Made by a program: the position numbers and the translations under genes
Shown: in pieces, positions 1 through 13,732 of the stretch
Layout: the number at the start of each line of letters is the position of its first letter
How positions within the stretch are numbered: position 1 is the first letter of the stretch
NCBI GenBank assembly: GCA_011800155.1
Contig: CM022369.1
Location: 930,001 to 994,000 of the forward strand
From: Flammulina velutipes
Lineage: Eukaryota; Basidiomycota; Agaricomycetes; Agaricales; Physalacriaceae
Direction of reading: 5' to 3'
Length of the DNA: 64,000 nt
The notes under the pieces: model-generated
What the model was told of the DNA's origin: nothing
Database searches by the model: none
Seen by the model: the letters and a program-made list of their open reading frames with translations, nothing else

Positions 1-2507
1 GAGTGACATTGCTGTAGTAGCACTGACCTTGGCATACATGGTGATATGGGTTCCGAACATGATTTTTTCTTTGCCTTTGGCTCCAGGAGAGTCTTCCCAG
101 CGCTTAGGCGGAAAGGCTTCATCAGGCATCTCGTCGGTCGCCAAACTGAAGCTAGAAAAGCTCTGTAGTAGACGGATCAATAGATAAGAAACCTCGTTGT
201 ATGCGAACTACAAAGAATATGAGTACGTGAAAGGCAGGCACAGTATGGCGTACCTGTTGACCCAAGCAGATTCGAGGGCCTCCATTGAATGGGAGGAAGA
301 TGTACGGATTTGGAATGAGATATTGCTGAAGGCGCTCGTCCAGGAAGCGATCAGGATCAAAAGTCTCAGCTGTCGAATTCAGTCAGTATGATTACGCATT
401 CTAGGTGGGAGCTCCCACCATCGGGTCCCCACAGTTCTGTCCTTCTATGCATCACGAAGACGCTGTATATACATCTGTATTGACTGTTAGATGTTCCAAT
501 AGGTGTGAGGAGGCGGCAGCGTACCTTGTATTAGCGGGAACATAGATGGGTTTGTCTCCAGGTTTGGCGGGAGGTAAAGTGGTAGCTTTGTTTGAAGTCC
601 TACGAAAGCACTAAACAAACGTCGTGTGTAGGGTAGGTTTCGAAGGCATACCGGCTATTTGCGGGCCTGGTAACATGACCAACGCGTGAGCATCTCAGTA
701 ATCCAAGAACCTAACGCTGCTCACACAACCGGGTACATTCGAAGAACCTCTGTAATTTGAGTGAGAATGCGATTGCATGCATCATATATTGGTGCTCACC
801 ATTTATGAAGGCACGGAGGAATGTCATCTTACGAATGTCAGCGTACGATGGTACTCTACTTCTACCAACTGTCTCTAGAACCTCGTTTCGCAAACGGTGG
901 GCGATTTTTGGGTGTTGTGAGAGCATGTAGACGGAGAAAGTAAGGGTGGAAGCAGTCGTATCTCGCCCGGCTACCAATAGATTGATAACTTCGTCACTCA
1001 GGATTTTTTTGTCTAAAGCATTCGTAAGTATTTGGTTATAGTTGGGAGAGTCTGAATGCTTGCCCTTTGTCTGCTGGATGAGATGCTGAATGAGCGTCAG
1101 ATCTTTCGCTTCGATTTTGTCATTGAGCGCAGATTGAGTGTGCTCAGCGATGATGCTGTCAGTGACATTCTTCAGTGTCTTCCTGTAGGGACACAGTAAA
1201 TATGCTGACAGGCAAAGCGCTCGTTACTCACATCAGGGGTTTTATCTTATCTTTCTTGAACTCGAAGAGAGGCCAGTTTTGACCACCTCGAAGCCGCAAA
1301 GCCGTTAAGAACTGGGCTTGAGAAAATGCGTCGACAAATGCACGCGAAGGATGATGAGTGAAAGTCTCTGGGTTAGGAATAGACGTCTTTGGAGAGTACG
1401 CGAGACCAGCAGCCAACGATTTTGCATCCTGGCCGAAGAGGAATTCAGTGGCGGAATCCATCGTAAAGCGTGAGAACAAATCCTAATCAGGTTGAACCAC
1501 TGCAGGATCGCCAGATGACTATGAACCTACTTGTATGTCAATTGCGTGTCCTTCAGAGAGACGCGCTTTTGCCTGTTTGAGCGCTTCCTCGGAGTGGGCT
1601 TCGAAGATGTCGAAATCCCTGATCCTTTCCTGGCTGAAAAATGGTCGTGTCAGACTGCGGTGTGTCCTAGTATTGCGTAGGGTAAGCGAAGGATGATTTC
1701 ATAAAACACGTTGTACAAACTTCCAAACCTCCCCTGGACATAGTTAGAATGGAGCGGCAAGCGTTTTCGAAGAAAAAACGGACCATCAGCGTTGAAAACA
1801 CCATCACCCAACAATCCGTGAAACGCCGCGTGCATCGCAGGTCCTATAGTATGCCAATGAGCCAAGCAATAACAAGTCGTAGAATGACTTGACCCTTGTC
1901 GAAATCTTCGAATTGAGTGGCTAATATTGCCTGATAAAGGACGTGAGCAATGTATATACACCAATGTGAAGCCTGATACCAGCCTTTACGTGAGTTGTTT
2001 CTAAGGTAAAGATCTTGATAGAGTTCAGGCTTTGGCTTGAACATTTGATAAGGACAAAGAAAACGTACCCGTCGCTCCCCCAAGGCCTTGAATTGGATGA
2101 TGTTGCCTAGTTTGGTCCAGTCCAAGTACACATCAGCTATGATACGGTTATTCAAACATGTGTGATACGCAGTTGAAGGACGTACATGGATAACCGTAGC
2201 GAATATTTTCCATTAGTTGCGCTATGATAGAAAGTCCACCCGGCAATTTGCTATGAAGAGTTGGCGGGAAAATTGCGCCACACGCAGCGGCAGCCCGGCG
2301 CGTATTGAAATCATCATAATAGGCGAGAGCAAGAGACAAAATTGGGCGAGCTAATACAGAGACCAATATAGAAAGCCAGGATGGGATATTCCAAGAGTAA
2401 TCAGACACGAGTATGTGGCAGATGCAGTATACGGTGACTGATGGTGCCAGAACAACTGGGAGAACGCGAGCGCAGTACACAAGTCCAGGAGCAATGTCAA
2501 AAGCCAT
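1..2507 (-). CDS. Cytochrome P450, CYP63-like (copy 1, 3' end outside window)
   Basis: Haem-thiolate monooxygenase, probably anchored in the ER by its hydrophobic N-terminus (first exon, start 2507). About a dozen exons can be followed by comparison with the paralogue at 29150-31752. Seen: the I-helix oxygen-binding motif AGRDTTAS (about 950-975), the K-helix ExxR as EVLRMYP (about 735), and the haem-binding loop [15 protein letters not shown] with its cysteine (about 250-300). The last exon visible encodes IMFGTHITMYAK just before a donor near base 30. Only about a dozen C-terminal residues, present in the paralogue as GGLWVRMEE, should lie outside the window. CYP63/CYP52-like enzymes hydroxylate alkanes, fatty acids and aromatics; the substrate here is unknown. 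I see no frameshift. Confidence 0.88.
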
Positions 2508-2540
2508 AGAGATCGGTGGAAGTCAATGGATAAAGAGCGT

Positions 2541-2587
2541 TCTTATACACGCATGCTACTAATCAAGCGGAGTTTCGTCGTAGCAAA
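2541..2587 (-). promoter_or_regulatory. Shared promoter block of the P450 pair (copy 1)
   Basis: On the minus strand, 54-80 bases before the P450 start, the block TTTGCT...GAAACTCCGCT...GAT nearly matches the same block before the second P450 (29073-29100), with about 22 of 27 positions equal. A TATA-like GTGTATAAG follows at 2541-2549. Conservation outside the coding part suggests a regulatory element or simply the recent duplication. Confidence 0.5.
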
Positions 2588-3204
2588 TGGCAGAGTTACG
2601 TTTATGATTGCTGATGTGTCGGTTATGACAACATCCGATATCCGACTCGCCTACTAGCCTTTACATATACTAGGAAGGGAACATGATAGGTACTGCAATA
2701 AATCAGAGTTGAGAGGGCTCATTCGAATATCAGAAGAGACTATCATATCGGGAACGCCGTCATATTGCGCCACAATTTGACTGGACCTGGACCACTTCGA
2801 AGTTCAAGGTGATAGATAGGCACTGCTTGGTCTTCGAGCCCCTTCTCCGTTTCTTCTGATCCCCCGTGTTGACTCAGGTTTCATTGCCACTAATAGACGG
2901 CGAAAGCTTACTATTTAAAGCTCAGACTGACTGACTTCCAGATCCTTCGAATGATAGACATACTGGTTCATCTTCGATGGATAACCTAGCGAGTTAGCTC
3001 ACAAGTGTATGCTGATCATCAGCGACCTCTGAATCTGTTGATCATGATCCAACTTTTGAGGGTAGCTTCTGTTGAAGATCAAAGCGATAGTAAGCAACGA
3101 CAGTACTATACAGACGTGAAGTAATAGGTCATTAAATAACATATGCGTGCGTACATGATAGGAATAGATGGCGTGCAAAATGAAGAATAACATACACCGT
3201 AATC
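2588..3204. other. Intergenic, no gene seen
   Basis: Upstream region of the P450 and downstream region of the coiled-coil gene. It holds only one short hydrophobic frame (2999-3193) that I do not regard as a gene. No RNA gene or repeat was recognised. Confidence 0.5.
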
Positions 3205-6200
3205 TTAGAGTCTCTGTTGCGAAGACGGATACTCAGCGCCCTGCATCGAAGTCGTCCCTCTGATCTTGTCCAGCCATCCCCGCTTGGATGTGGAAGGCTT
3301 CTCATCCAGCAGTTCGGGGTTGTTTGTCATGTCATTCATGAATGGCATGGGGACTGTCTGGCGTTTGGGCGACAGGCTGATGATCGGTCTGCTCGATTTG
3401 TGGCGCATTGGAGTGAAGCCAGTGTGTATACCACTCATGAACTTCTGCAGCCGGGGAGTCCCGCTCTCCGCCTGCGAGTCTAATACACCTTCCGGAGTGA
3501 AAGCTTGTGCTGGAAGTGGCATAGGGTGATCCTCTTGCAGCGCCCGTTTTTTGCTCGAAGACGAGGGAGCACTCTTCTCTGGAGATGGGGGACGGAAGGC
3601 AGAGAATGCTCGTCTTTCAGGAGTCTTTGGGCGGGGTAACGCAGAAGACCCAGAGGTCGCTCGACTTCCTCCTGCTCGCGAGTTTGTTGGGGGAATGTCG
3701 GAGGTGGGAGAATCACGGTATGAAGGGGTAGTCGACGTCGCTGAACGCTGGCGTGATATGGCTGATGGCTGTGTTATAGTGGGTGATACTCTGGACAAAG
3801 AGGAGGACGATGTAGAGGCTACAGGGTTAGAAGGAGATACGCGGGACGAAGATAAAGAACTGGACGGCCGGCTGGACGAAGGAGCGATGAAGGGGGATTC
3901 ATTAGAGCTCGTGAGCGTGCTACTCCGGGAACGAGTAGCGGCGGGAGGGGCAGGATAAGCAGTCGGAAAAGTCGATGAACCAGGGGCCGCCGTGAAGTCA
4001 CCACTAGATGGCTTCGACGTAGGAATCGACGCTTTGGCGGCTGCTAGCTTGGTCTGCAGGTTTTGCACCTTTCTGCTTAAAGCTTCGACCTTAGACGCAA
4101 GTTTCTTGTTTTCTTTCAACATGCTAGATACCAAACGTCAGTAAGAGATTGCGACTGGCCGAGACGACGTACTCAAGAGTCTTATCGTCGTTCTCTTCGA
4201 TCTCTGCACACTTGGCGCGAAGTAGCTCCTCCATTTCGTTATTGCGCTCTTCGAGCTGAGCGATGACGTGCTCCAGATCAGGCTTATTCCTCAACGCTAC
4301 TAATTCACGTTGGATCTGCGACATTTCTCGCTGGTGCTTAGAGGTAAGCATGCTGAAATTGATCTGAGCGCTGTTCGCCTCGCTTTCCACGCGTGTCAGT
4401 GCTGCGCGAGACTCTGCATGTTGAGCAGTTTCTTCAGCAAGAGTTTGTTCACTGGGATTCAGATCAGTACGCACTTAAAAAAGAGAAAATATTACTGGCA
4501 CGCACAGATCCTTCACTTGGCTCTCGAGATATCGTGTTAATGAAAGCCCTTGATGCACTTGAGCTTCTAGTGCGGTGTTGTCTTGTTGGTAGCTGGTGAG
4601 CTCATCTCGCAAAACATCGAGCTGCTCCTGGGCGGCATTGAGTTCGATGTTCGCGTTATCGACATCTTGCCCCAACTCGGCGTTGAGAGCCTCCAGCGCA
4701 CGACATTGGTCTTCGAGTTGAAACACTTCTTGACTGTGGAATTCTCGTTCGGAATGTCGACCGTCCCGTTCGGATTGTAAGGTCGCGTGTAGACTGGACG
4801 CGTCATCCACTGCCTGGGCAAGTTCGTCTGCGCGCGTTTGAAGTTGCGCTCGGATAGACGCAAGCTCTCCGTGGAGCTGTTCGATATGCTGAGCGTTCTC
4901 TGCCTGACCACGGGATACGTGCGCCTGATACTCGGACTCCAGCGTGTTGTAGACCTCTTCCGCTTTCTTCAAGTCGTTCTGGTAGCCATCAATCCGGTCC
5001 AAAAGGTCCGTCCTTTCGGCTTCCCACTCTTCCTTCGTATGCTCCAGGTCAGTGGTAAGTCGTTGACAGCGCGAAAGACCTTCTTCGATGACAGCGACCT
5101 GCTTAGCGAGCTCTGACTTAGCGTCCTGAAGCTCCTGGGCAGTTTCGAGACGTTCTGCCTCACATGCTGCATGCCGAGTCCTTGTTTCCTCCAAAAGACT
5201 AGTCGTCTCGACCAGTGATGAACGAAGTTCGCCCAATTCCTCGGCATGTTTCATCCTCAGCTGTACGAGCTGTTCCTGCTCGGCGTTACTGCTAGTAAGG
5301 TGCTTCTCTTTCTCCGCAATTTGAATCTGGGCGTCCTTCAAGGCCTCGCGATGGTTTGATTCCATGGCTGTCATCGCATCCTTCATGTTCGCCAGTTGCT
5401 TCTCTAGCTCTGTCGTCCGAGCCACCCAATTTGTCTCTGCGGCTATTGCGCTCTGATTGAGGTCTTCCAATTGGTGGGTGAGGGAATCCCTCTCTGCCAT
5501 ACAGCCTGTAAGTTCATCCTGTAGCTGGGCGCTTTGAGCTTCGAATTGAGAACGGGTGTCGTCGAGAGATTTTCCAGAAGAAAGCAGTCGCTGGATCTCG
5601 AGTTGAGCGCTCGCCAAAGCAACAGTTGCCTGTTGTGTGTCGTTCTGAGAAGCGCTAAGTTTCTCGCGCGCGTCGTGTAGATCATTAGCCATCTCGTCCA
5701 AGGATTGCGTAGCTTGTAGATGGTCAAGTTCCAGCCGCTCGACCTGTGCCTTCGCGTGGCCTGCGTCCGAAGTTATGCGGCTGATAGTGTTCCTCGATTG
5801 ACCAACAACATCGAAAACAACGCGAACCATCGTCTCCACGGCCACAGTCTCCTCCCTCAACACCTCGGTTTCCATTTCCAGCGCTTCACAGCGGGTAATC
5901 GCGTCATCTCGAGCTTCTCGCGCATCAGCACAGTCTTCGACCATGGCGTCCTTCTCTGCTGCAATCGTGTCCAACTCGTTCGTCAACTCCGAAATTCGCT
6001 CCTCTTGCAGGCGTAAGTTGGTCTCCAGACGCTTGATATCATGCTGGTGGATGCCAATCTGTTCGGTACGACGTACGACACGCTTCTCCAGTTCTTCGAT
6101 CTGTTCTTTGAGCGAACGCGTAGCTTCCGTGGAGGTCATGCTAGATAGCTGATGAAACTGAAGGGAGCTATATCGACTTTCTGCCTCCTGGAGCTCGGCC

Positions 6201-8055
6201 TGAGCGGTCGCCAGATCGGTATTCAGGTTTTCGGCTTGAACTCGTAGAGAGTCACGCTCAGACTCGACGTCAGCCAAAGACGACGTGATATCGCTGAGTT
6301 GGGTGTGAAGGTGTTGGACGGTGTCCTTGGTTTCGTGGTGTGCCGCCTTCAAGTCCTCGAGCTCTTCCTGCCAGTCGTATTCTTTGCTCTGCAAGCAGCG
6401 CTGCAACTCCTCTCGATCTGCAACAGCTTCCTCCAAACATTGAAGATCAGTTGCGTGTTGAAGACGCAATCCTTGAACTTCGGCATCGACAGCGATAAGG
6501 TCGGTGTCTCGTTGGGCGACAAGCTCCAGAGTGACGTCGTACTCAGAGGAAAGGTAATCAACTGCAACCGCCAAAGCGGAAACGGTGAGATGGAGATAGT
6601 TGGCGTCCTGGTTTTGAGCAGGTTCCACAACAGCGATGGGTAGCGCATTCCTCAACTTCTCCAACTCGTCCACGCTAAACTTATGCTCCATCTCCAGGAA
6701 CTTGAGCTGGCGGCGAATCTCATCGCGCTCCAGGCGAAGTCGCTGGACAGAGTTAAGTAGCCGTTCGATGTCTTCCACCGAATCCTGGTTGGGCATCGTG
6801 TAGCTCGAAGTGGATGTTGCTGGCGAGCCTTGGCTTTGACGAAGGTTGGTTACATTCCTGTGAAATTGGTAAAAAAAAAAAAACAATCAAGGTAAAAACC
6901 TTGCTGTACCTCTTCAACGCAGCAATCAACGTATCACGTTCCTCGACAGTACGCTCAACAGAATGCACCTTGTCGCGAAGGTCTTCCAGCTCGTCCAGGG
7001 CTTCCTCTTTCTCTTGCACGAGGTCCATTTGGCGACTATTGCATTCGAAGAGTTTCTGTTGCGTGATTTGAAGTTGCCGCTCTGTCTTCTTCAACGTCTC
7101 CTTGAGCGCGTTGGAGTCCTCCTGATCACCTAGCAGTATTTCAAGAGCGTGAATCTTGGCTTCGTCTTCGTCGATACGCTTTAATAGTTCTTCTTCTCTA
7201 TCGCCATTACGCCCGGCATCGTTTCTCTGATAGGCAAGCTCTTCATCTCTCTCCTCCAAGTCCGCCTCAAGCTCAGCGAGCCTGCTCTTGAGAGAACGTT
7301 CAACAGTGACCTTCTCGTTCTCCACTTGCATAACCTCAACCCGCCATTTCTCCGTGAGCGCGCGGATTTCAAGTTCCTTGGCCGTTAGCTGAGCGCGGAC
7401 GTCTTCCAGCTCTAGTTCGAGTGTAGTGATGCGCACGTTCGACAATGAAGATGAGCGTGGGCGATTGATAGTCTGGCGAGCTGGGGTAATGGGTGGCGAA
7501 CTAAGATTGCGGAGGTTTCCCTCGAGCTCCTTGACACGATTCGCGAGAGTAGCCTTCTCCTTCTCTAAAATTGTCGTGCGAGACACCTGGTTGCTGGATG
7601 TATGGGAAATTGTTTCGAGGTGTGAGAGAAGTTCTCTGTTCTCGAGATCTTTTTCCTTGATTTGGTCGTGTGCTGCATTAAGAGCAATGGTACAGTTTTG
7701 CGATGTCATCTGCTCGTTCCGAAGGTCGTCATTGGATCTGGAAAGATCACTTTCAAGTCGGAGTGCGCGGTCGGTTTCTGCTGTTAGCTACAGCAAGTTG
7801 GTGTTTGAAATTGGTTGACACGAGGCAGTGAACAACGCACTTTGTGTAACGCATCGTGAAGGGAGTTTCGTATGTCTTCTAGCTCGGCGGTTTGTCTCAG
7901 TAGTTGTGTTTGTTGCGCGGCGATGTGGGAATCTAGGCTGCTGTGAGAAACATTGAATCACGCTTAGGACGAGACGCACCTTTGCTGGCGAGTTGATTTC
8001 GATAAGCCTGTATCTCCTCTGTGATGTTTCCAGCGCCTATATTCCAGTGCGCCAT
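3205..8055 (-). CDS. Very large coiled-coil protein, function unknown
   Basis: Starts at 8055 with MAHWNIGAGN and is spliced through about six exons to a stop at 3205, giving some 1500-1600 residues. From residue about 25 on it is almost entirely heptad-type coiled coil (long runs of E, K, Q, L, A), broken by a Pro/Ser stretch after the first 150 residues (PPITPARQTINRPRSSS). The last 300 residues are not coiled: they are rich in Ser, Pro and Thr and basic, ending in a tail with SKRGWLDKIRG. The final intron joins KTLE to DMLKENKK near 4130-4182. This architecture is typical of structural or tethering proteins (spindle-pole, septal, Golgi or motor-associated), but I recognise no family domain. 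No catalytic motif is visible. Confidence 0.8.
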
Positions 8056-8746
8056 GGTGGTCGTCGGGGAGCGCGTCGGTGAACGCTGATGGTAAGCCGC
8101 GCAACGTCAATAATGGTGGCTAGCAGTGATGTCCCGTTGGAGTAAACAAACACAAACGCGATTGACAACGATCACGTGCGCGCGCTCAAGCCGGCCCGAA
8201 TCATTCTTGAAGTTGACGTCACTGTCAGTCAATGACATGGAGAGAAATCGCGCTCGAGGAGCATTGGCGAATTGGAAGAATGCGGTCACTCCTAAATGGC
8301 GCTGTCAATGTGGAGCATCGATAAGACGCGTCCTGCGTATAGCCTTCAACGGCGTCTAGCACTACATTATTGTGCATTTAAACGCATCCAGATGCATCGT
8401 TTCGACAATGTATGGAGGGGGAAAGCCAACAACGACCCACCGCGATCTGTTCAGCAATTAAGCTTTGAGAATGTGACGTCATGCCCTAAAGAGTCGACGG
8501 TGGTCAGTTTCTAGCCGCGGAGGGCTAACAGGGCAAGTCGGCAGGCGCTATAAAGTCTGGAAGCCGCCGTTGCATCTTGTCTCCGTTCCCCCATCATCTC
8601 ATCGCACATTACCCAGCCTCGCCGAATCGTAGTCAAAGCGTCGGTAGCCAAGTGATCCATCACCCATCTTCGTTTCAATCTCGCTTCCCCTTTATATTGC
8701 CCTAACATCTTTCATCTTACCCATCACCATCCCCGCCCAGCAAAGC
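8056..8746. promoter_or_regulatory. Divergent intergenic region between coiled-coil and DUF89 genes
   Basis: About 690 bases between two start codons on opposite strands, so it should hold both promoters. A TATA-like CTATAAAG lies at 8548-8555, about 190 bases before the + strand start at 8747. Nothing else recognisable. Confidence 0.4.
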
Positions 8747-10568
8747 ATGTCTTCTGCTACTGCGAATCCTTCTTCCTCAACAGCGCCCTCGCGCGTTACC
8801 CTCTCGTTGGGACATCTGCCCAGCAAGAAGGACATCAAGGCGCCATGGCCGAGGACTCCCACTCGCGTATGTCACCCCCATTCTGGCAATGCTCCAGCCT
8901 TCTAATACTTTGCAGGTTGATCCCAACAACCCGCCTTGGCCTGCATACAGGGGATATCATGAGTACTCATTCGCTCATGCCACCATGCAAGCTCGCCTGC
9001 CCACCATTCTTGGCAAAGCTATCGAGGATGCTACGCGTACTCTCAATGACGAGTCCTCCGAAGAGCGCGTCCTGGATCTTGTCGCATGCATTGAGCGCAT
9101 GGAAGCTCTCATGGTCGACTTGAGCGGGAACAAGAAACTCAGGCCAATCATTGACGATAACGAAGCAGACGTCGCGTTGTGGAACAAGGAGATCGCAAAG
9201 TACTTTCAAGGTCTGTCTCTGTTTTCTTGATCAACGATACATATCCTTACGCGTCTTAGGAAAGGACTTTATGAATGCTCCCTGGCTCTTTGCAGAAGCT
9301 TACAAGTATCGCCGACTCCGCGAGTGCTTTAGTATCAGCAAGTATTTCCACGACTATGACGTCTTCTATAGGCAGAAGGTTCGTCTCGTTCTGCCCCATT
9401 ATAGACGGATATCGCTAATTTCCAATAAAGTGCGATACGTTCTCCCGATCCTCAGAGGCTGTATTCGAACTTTCCATGCGCTTCGCTGAACCTTTTACCT
9501 TGGCCGGAGACCTTTCATCATCTGCAAAGGCTGAGGCCGAACGACTCATGTTCCTCGAGCTGACACAAGTTTGTCTCTGGGGAAACTCGACGGATTTGTC
9601 ACTCCTCATCAACATGACTGAAGAACAAATCAAGGCTCTTCAGTCTACAGGCGGTGATCATCTCGCAGCGACAGAGAAAAACATTCTCGGAAACCATCTT
9701 GGTGAACTTTGGAACGCGATCAAGAGTGTTGGAGACAAAGAAGAACGTCGAATCGATTTCATTCTAGATAATGCCGGTTTCGAGTTATACTGCGACTGCG
9801 TGTATGGTATGTACTCTCGTTCTTTCTGTCACAGAGAAGTATCCTAATCGCGCACACCTAGCCGATTTCCTCATCCAAAGTGGCCTCGCTACGCAAGTTC
9901 GCTTCCATGGCAAGCGTTACCCTTGGTTCGTGTCGGATGTGACGAAAAAGGATTGGGAATGGCTCTTAAACTCGATGGTGTATGGGCAGCTCTTCCCCAA
10001 AGCATCAGACCAAGAGCTCGAATCGTTGCGCCGACTGGGTCGAAGGTGGAAGGTTCGTAGTGACTATTCTATATATATTCCTTGTGTGGCTAAAAATCAT
10101 ATAGCAATACGAAAAGGAGGGGAAATGGGTGTACGAGCAACATCCATTCTGGTGCACTGGCTACACCTTCTGGGAGCTCCATTCTGAAGCACCCGATCTC
10201 TTCCTCCATCTCTCGCGCTCGGACCTTGTCTATTTCAAGGGTGATCTGAACCACCGCAAGTTGACTTATGATTGCGCTGCCCCCGCTAGCACACCGTTTG
10301 ATATTGCTATCGGTTCGATGGCTAGTGCAGCTGGAGCCCCTAGGATTGCAAGTTTGAGAACCATCAAGAGTGACGTCGTTGTTGGTCTCGGAGACGATGG
10401 AGATAAATTGGCAGAAAAGTTGGATAACGAAGAGCCTGGCTGGAAGATCAGTGGCAAATACGTGAGCACCACCCATCCAAGTTGCGCGCAGCAGAATGCT
10501 AACTGCTACTGCAGGCCGTTGTCCTACTTTCCGAAGGGCGTCCAGGCGAAAAGGTCAAGTTCGCATAA
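8747..10568 (+). CDS. DUF89 / ARMT1-type damage-control phosphatase
   Basis: Metal-dependent phosphatase of the DUF89 family, subfamily III (human ARMT1, yeast YMR027W/Hrt2). Family members hydrolyse reactive sugar phosphates such as fructose-1-phosphate; a protein-carboxyl methyltransferase activity has also been claimed for ARMT1. Seven exons. The start MSSATANPSS leads into an N-terminal helical domain (VDPNNPPWPAYRGYHEYSF). The metal site motif FILDNAGFELYCD holds the conserved Asp-Asn pair, and FKGDLNHRKL holds the third Asp. The last exon ends SEGRPGEKVKFA at 10566. After KGDLNHRKL the sequence reads TYDC, where many homologues have TGD; this is probably tolerated. Cytosolic, with no signal peptide. 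Tail to tail with the glucanase gene. Confidence 0.9.
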
Positions 10569-11015
10569 ACACAGTACGAGTAAACTTTTGGCCCAGCTTG
10601 GATGTATAGATGTGCAATTGTGTGTGTGTAACCTATCTGCCTATGAAACGTACGGACGCTGTATAATTCAATGTTTTCGAGTATTCGAAATTATTATTCG
10701 TGCGCGACGTACTCATTGATCAGTTGTTGAGTACAATGGCAACACTAACATCAAGCCTTGCCGTCCACACGACAGAACGCACCAACACTGTGTTGAGGGA
10801 AGTAACTTCTAAAGCTCGGCGCGGTTCGAACAGATATTTTATGATGACAGTTCATTGCAAGTTCATAAAGGGTATGTTATGAAAAGTAAAAGGTGGGGGA
10901 TACAAGATATAGGGGGATACATGGGATCATTCAACCCGTCCTGCGTTCCTAATTACGAGAAGAAAAACAGAGAAACAACAAAACGACAGAAAAGGAAGGT
11001 GAAGCGGACAAGTTC
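10569..11015. other. Intergenic between converging genes
   Basis: Shared 3' region of two convergent genes. It is A-rich near 10960-11000 and no gene or clear structured RNA is visible. Confidence 0.5.
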
Positions 11016-12888
<1,873 letters not shown>

Positions 12889-13732
12889 CGAAAGCAAAGG
12901 GAAGAAAGAAAGTGGCGAGCCCATGTCATTTTGCTCCGCTTTAAGAAGGAAGCCCCAGGCCACGTGGATACCAATTACAGGGAAAGAGGTGCTTCCATGT
13001 CGATCGATCAATATCTAACAGCGCGGGGCACGACAAGCCAGTGTAGTACGTAGGGGCTGCAGCTGGCAGAGTCGTGCATATCGCTCACTGGATTCATTCA
13101 AGGAGTCTTGGGGCGGTATTGTCGGGCCAAGAGGCGTACCACGCTTCCAGAGCAGCCAACAACTTGGCAGGAAGCAGCAAATGGGTCAGATAATCAGATG
13201 ACTGGTTCGCATTATTTTCTAGCACGCAAAACAGGTCACTTCGGCAAAAGTGTTGTTGCGTATAGTTAGAGATCTTTCGACCGAACGATTTGTGAGTGTC
13301 ATCTGCCAGCAGCCAGCTTGCTCAAGGCTATTAGTATTGCCAAGCGTTTCAAGCGTTGCAGTCAGATTTAAATTACGGCCTGAGGCTGTAGAATCAGCAG
13401 CATGCATCACGCCACGGAGCAGTGGCGGGCACGCGTAGGACCACAGCATCAACGTCAGACATTACTCGGGAGGGGTGATGCATTCCTGATGAGACAGAAA
13501 GCGAGGGGGCAGATAGCGAATTCAGCGACAGAGACAATCCTAGCCAAGATGACCAGATTGCAGGGCAGATAGTAACATTGGTGAGACTGTCTCTGAGCAC
13601 TTGGTAAGGCAGTTCCTCACAGGCAGCCGCAAGTCAGCAGTGGCTGTTTGTTTATGCTTGGCTAGCCTTGATACTGCTTTCGGGGACTGCCGACTACGAG
13701 CTCACTGCATGCAACGATGACCTCGGCGAAAA
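12889..13732. promoter_or_regulatory. Divergent intergenic region between glucanase and sorting nexin genes
   Basis: About 840 bases between two divergent starts. Short open frames occur on both strands but none has a family match, a start context or splicing that makes sense. Presumed to hold both promoters. Confidence 0.4.

Noticed and set aside
2999..3193. Short hydrophobic frame on the minus strand
   Set aside because: No splicing partner, no family resemblance; A+T-rich intergenic sequence readily gives hydrophobic frames.
12889..13011. Upstream in-frame ATGs of the glucanase
   Set aside because: They would place a long unrelated leader before a good signal peptide starting at 12888.
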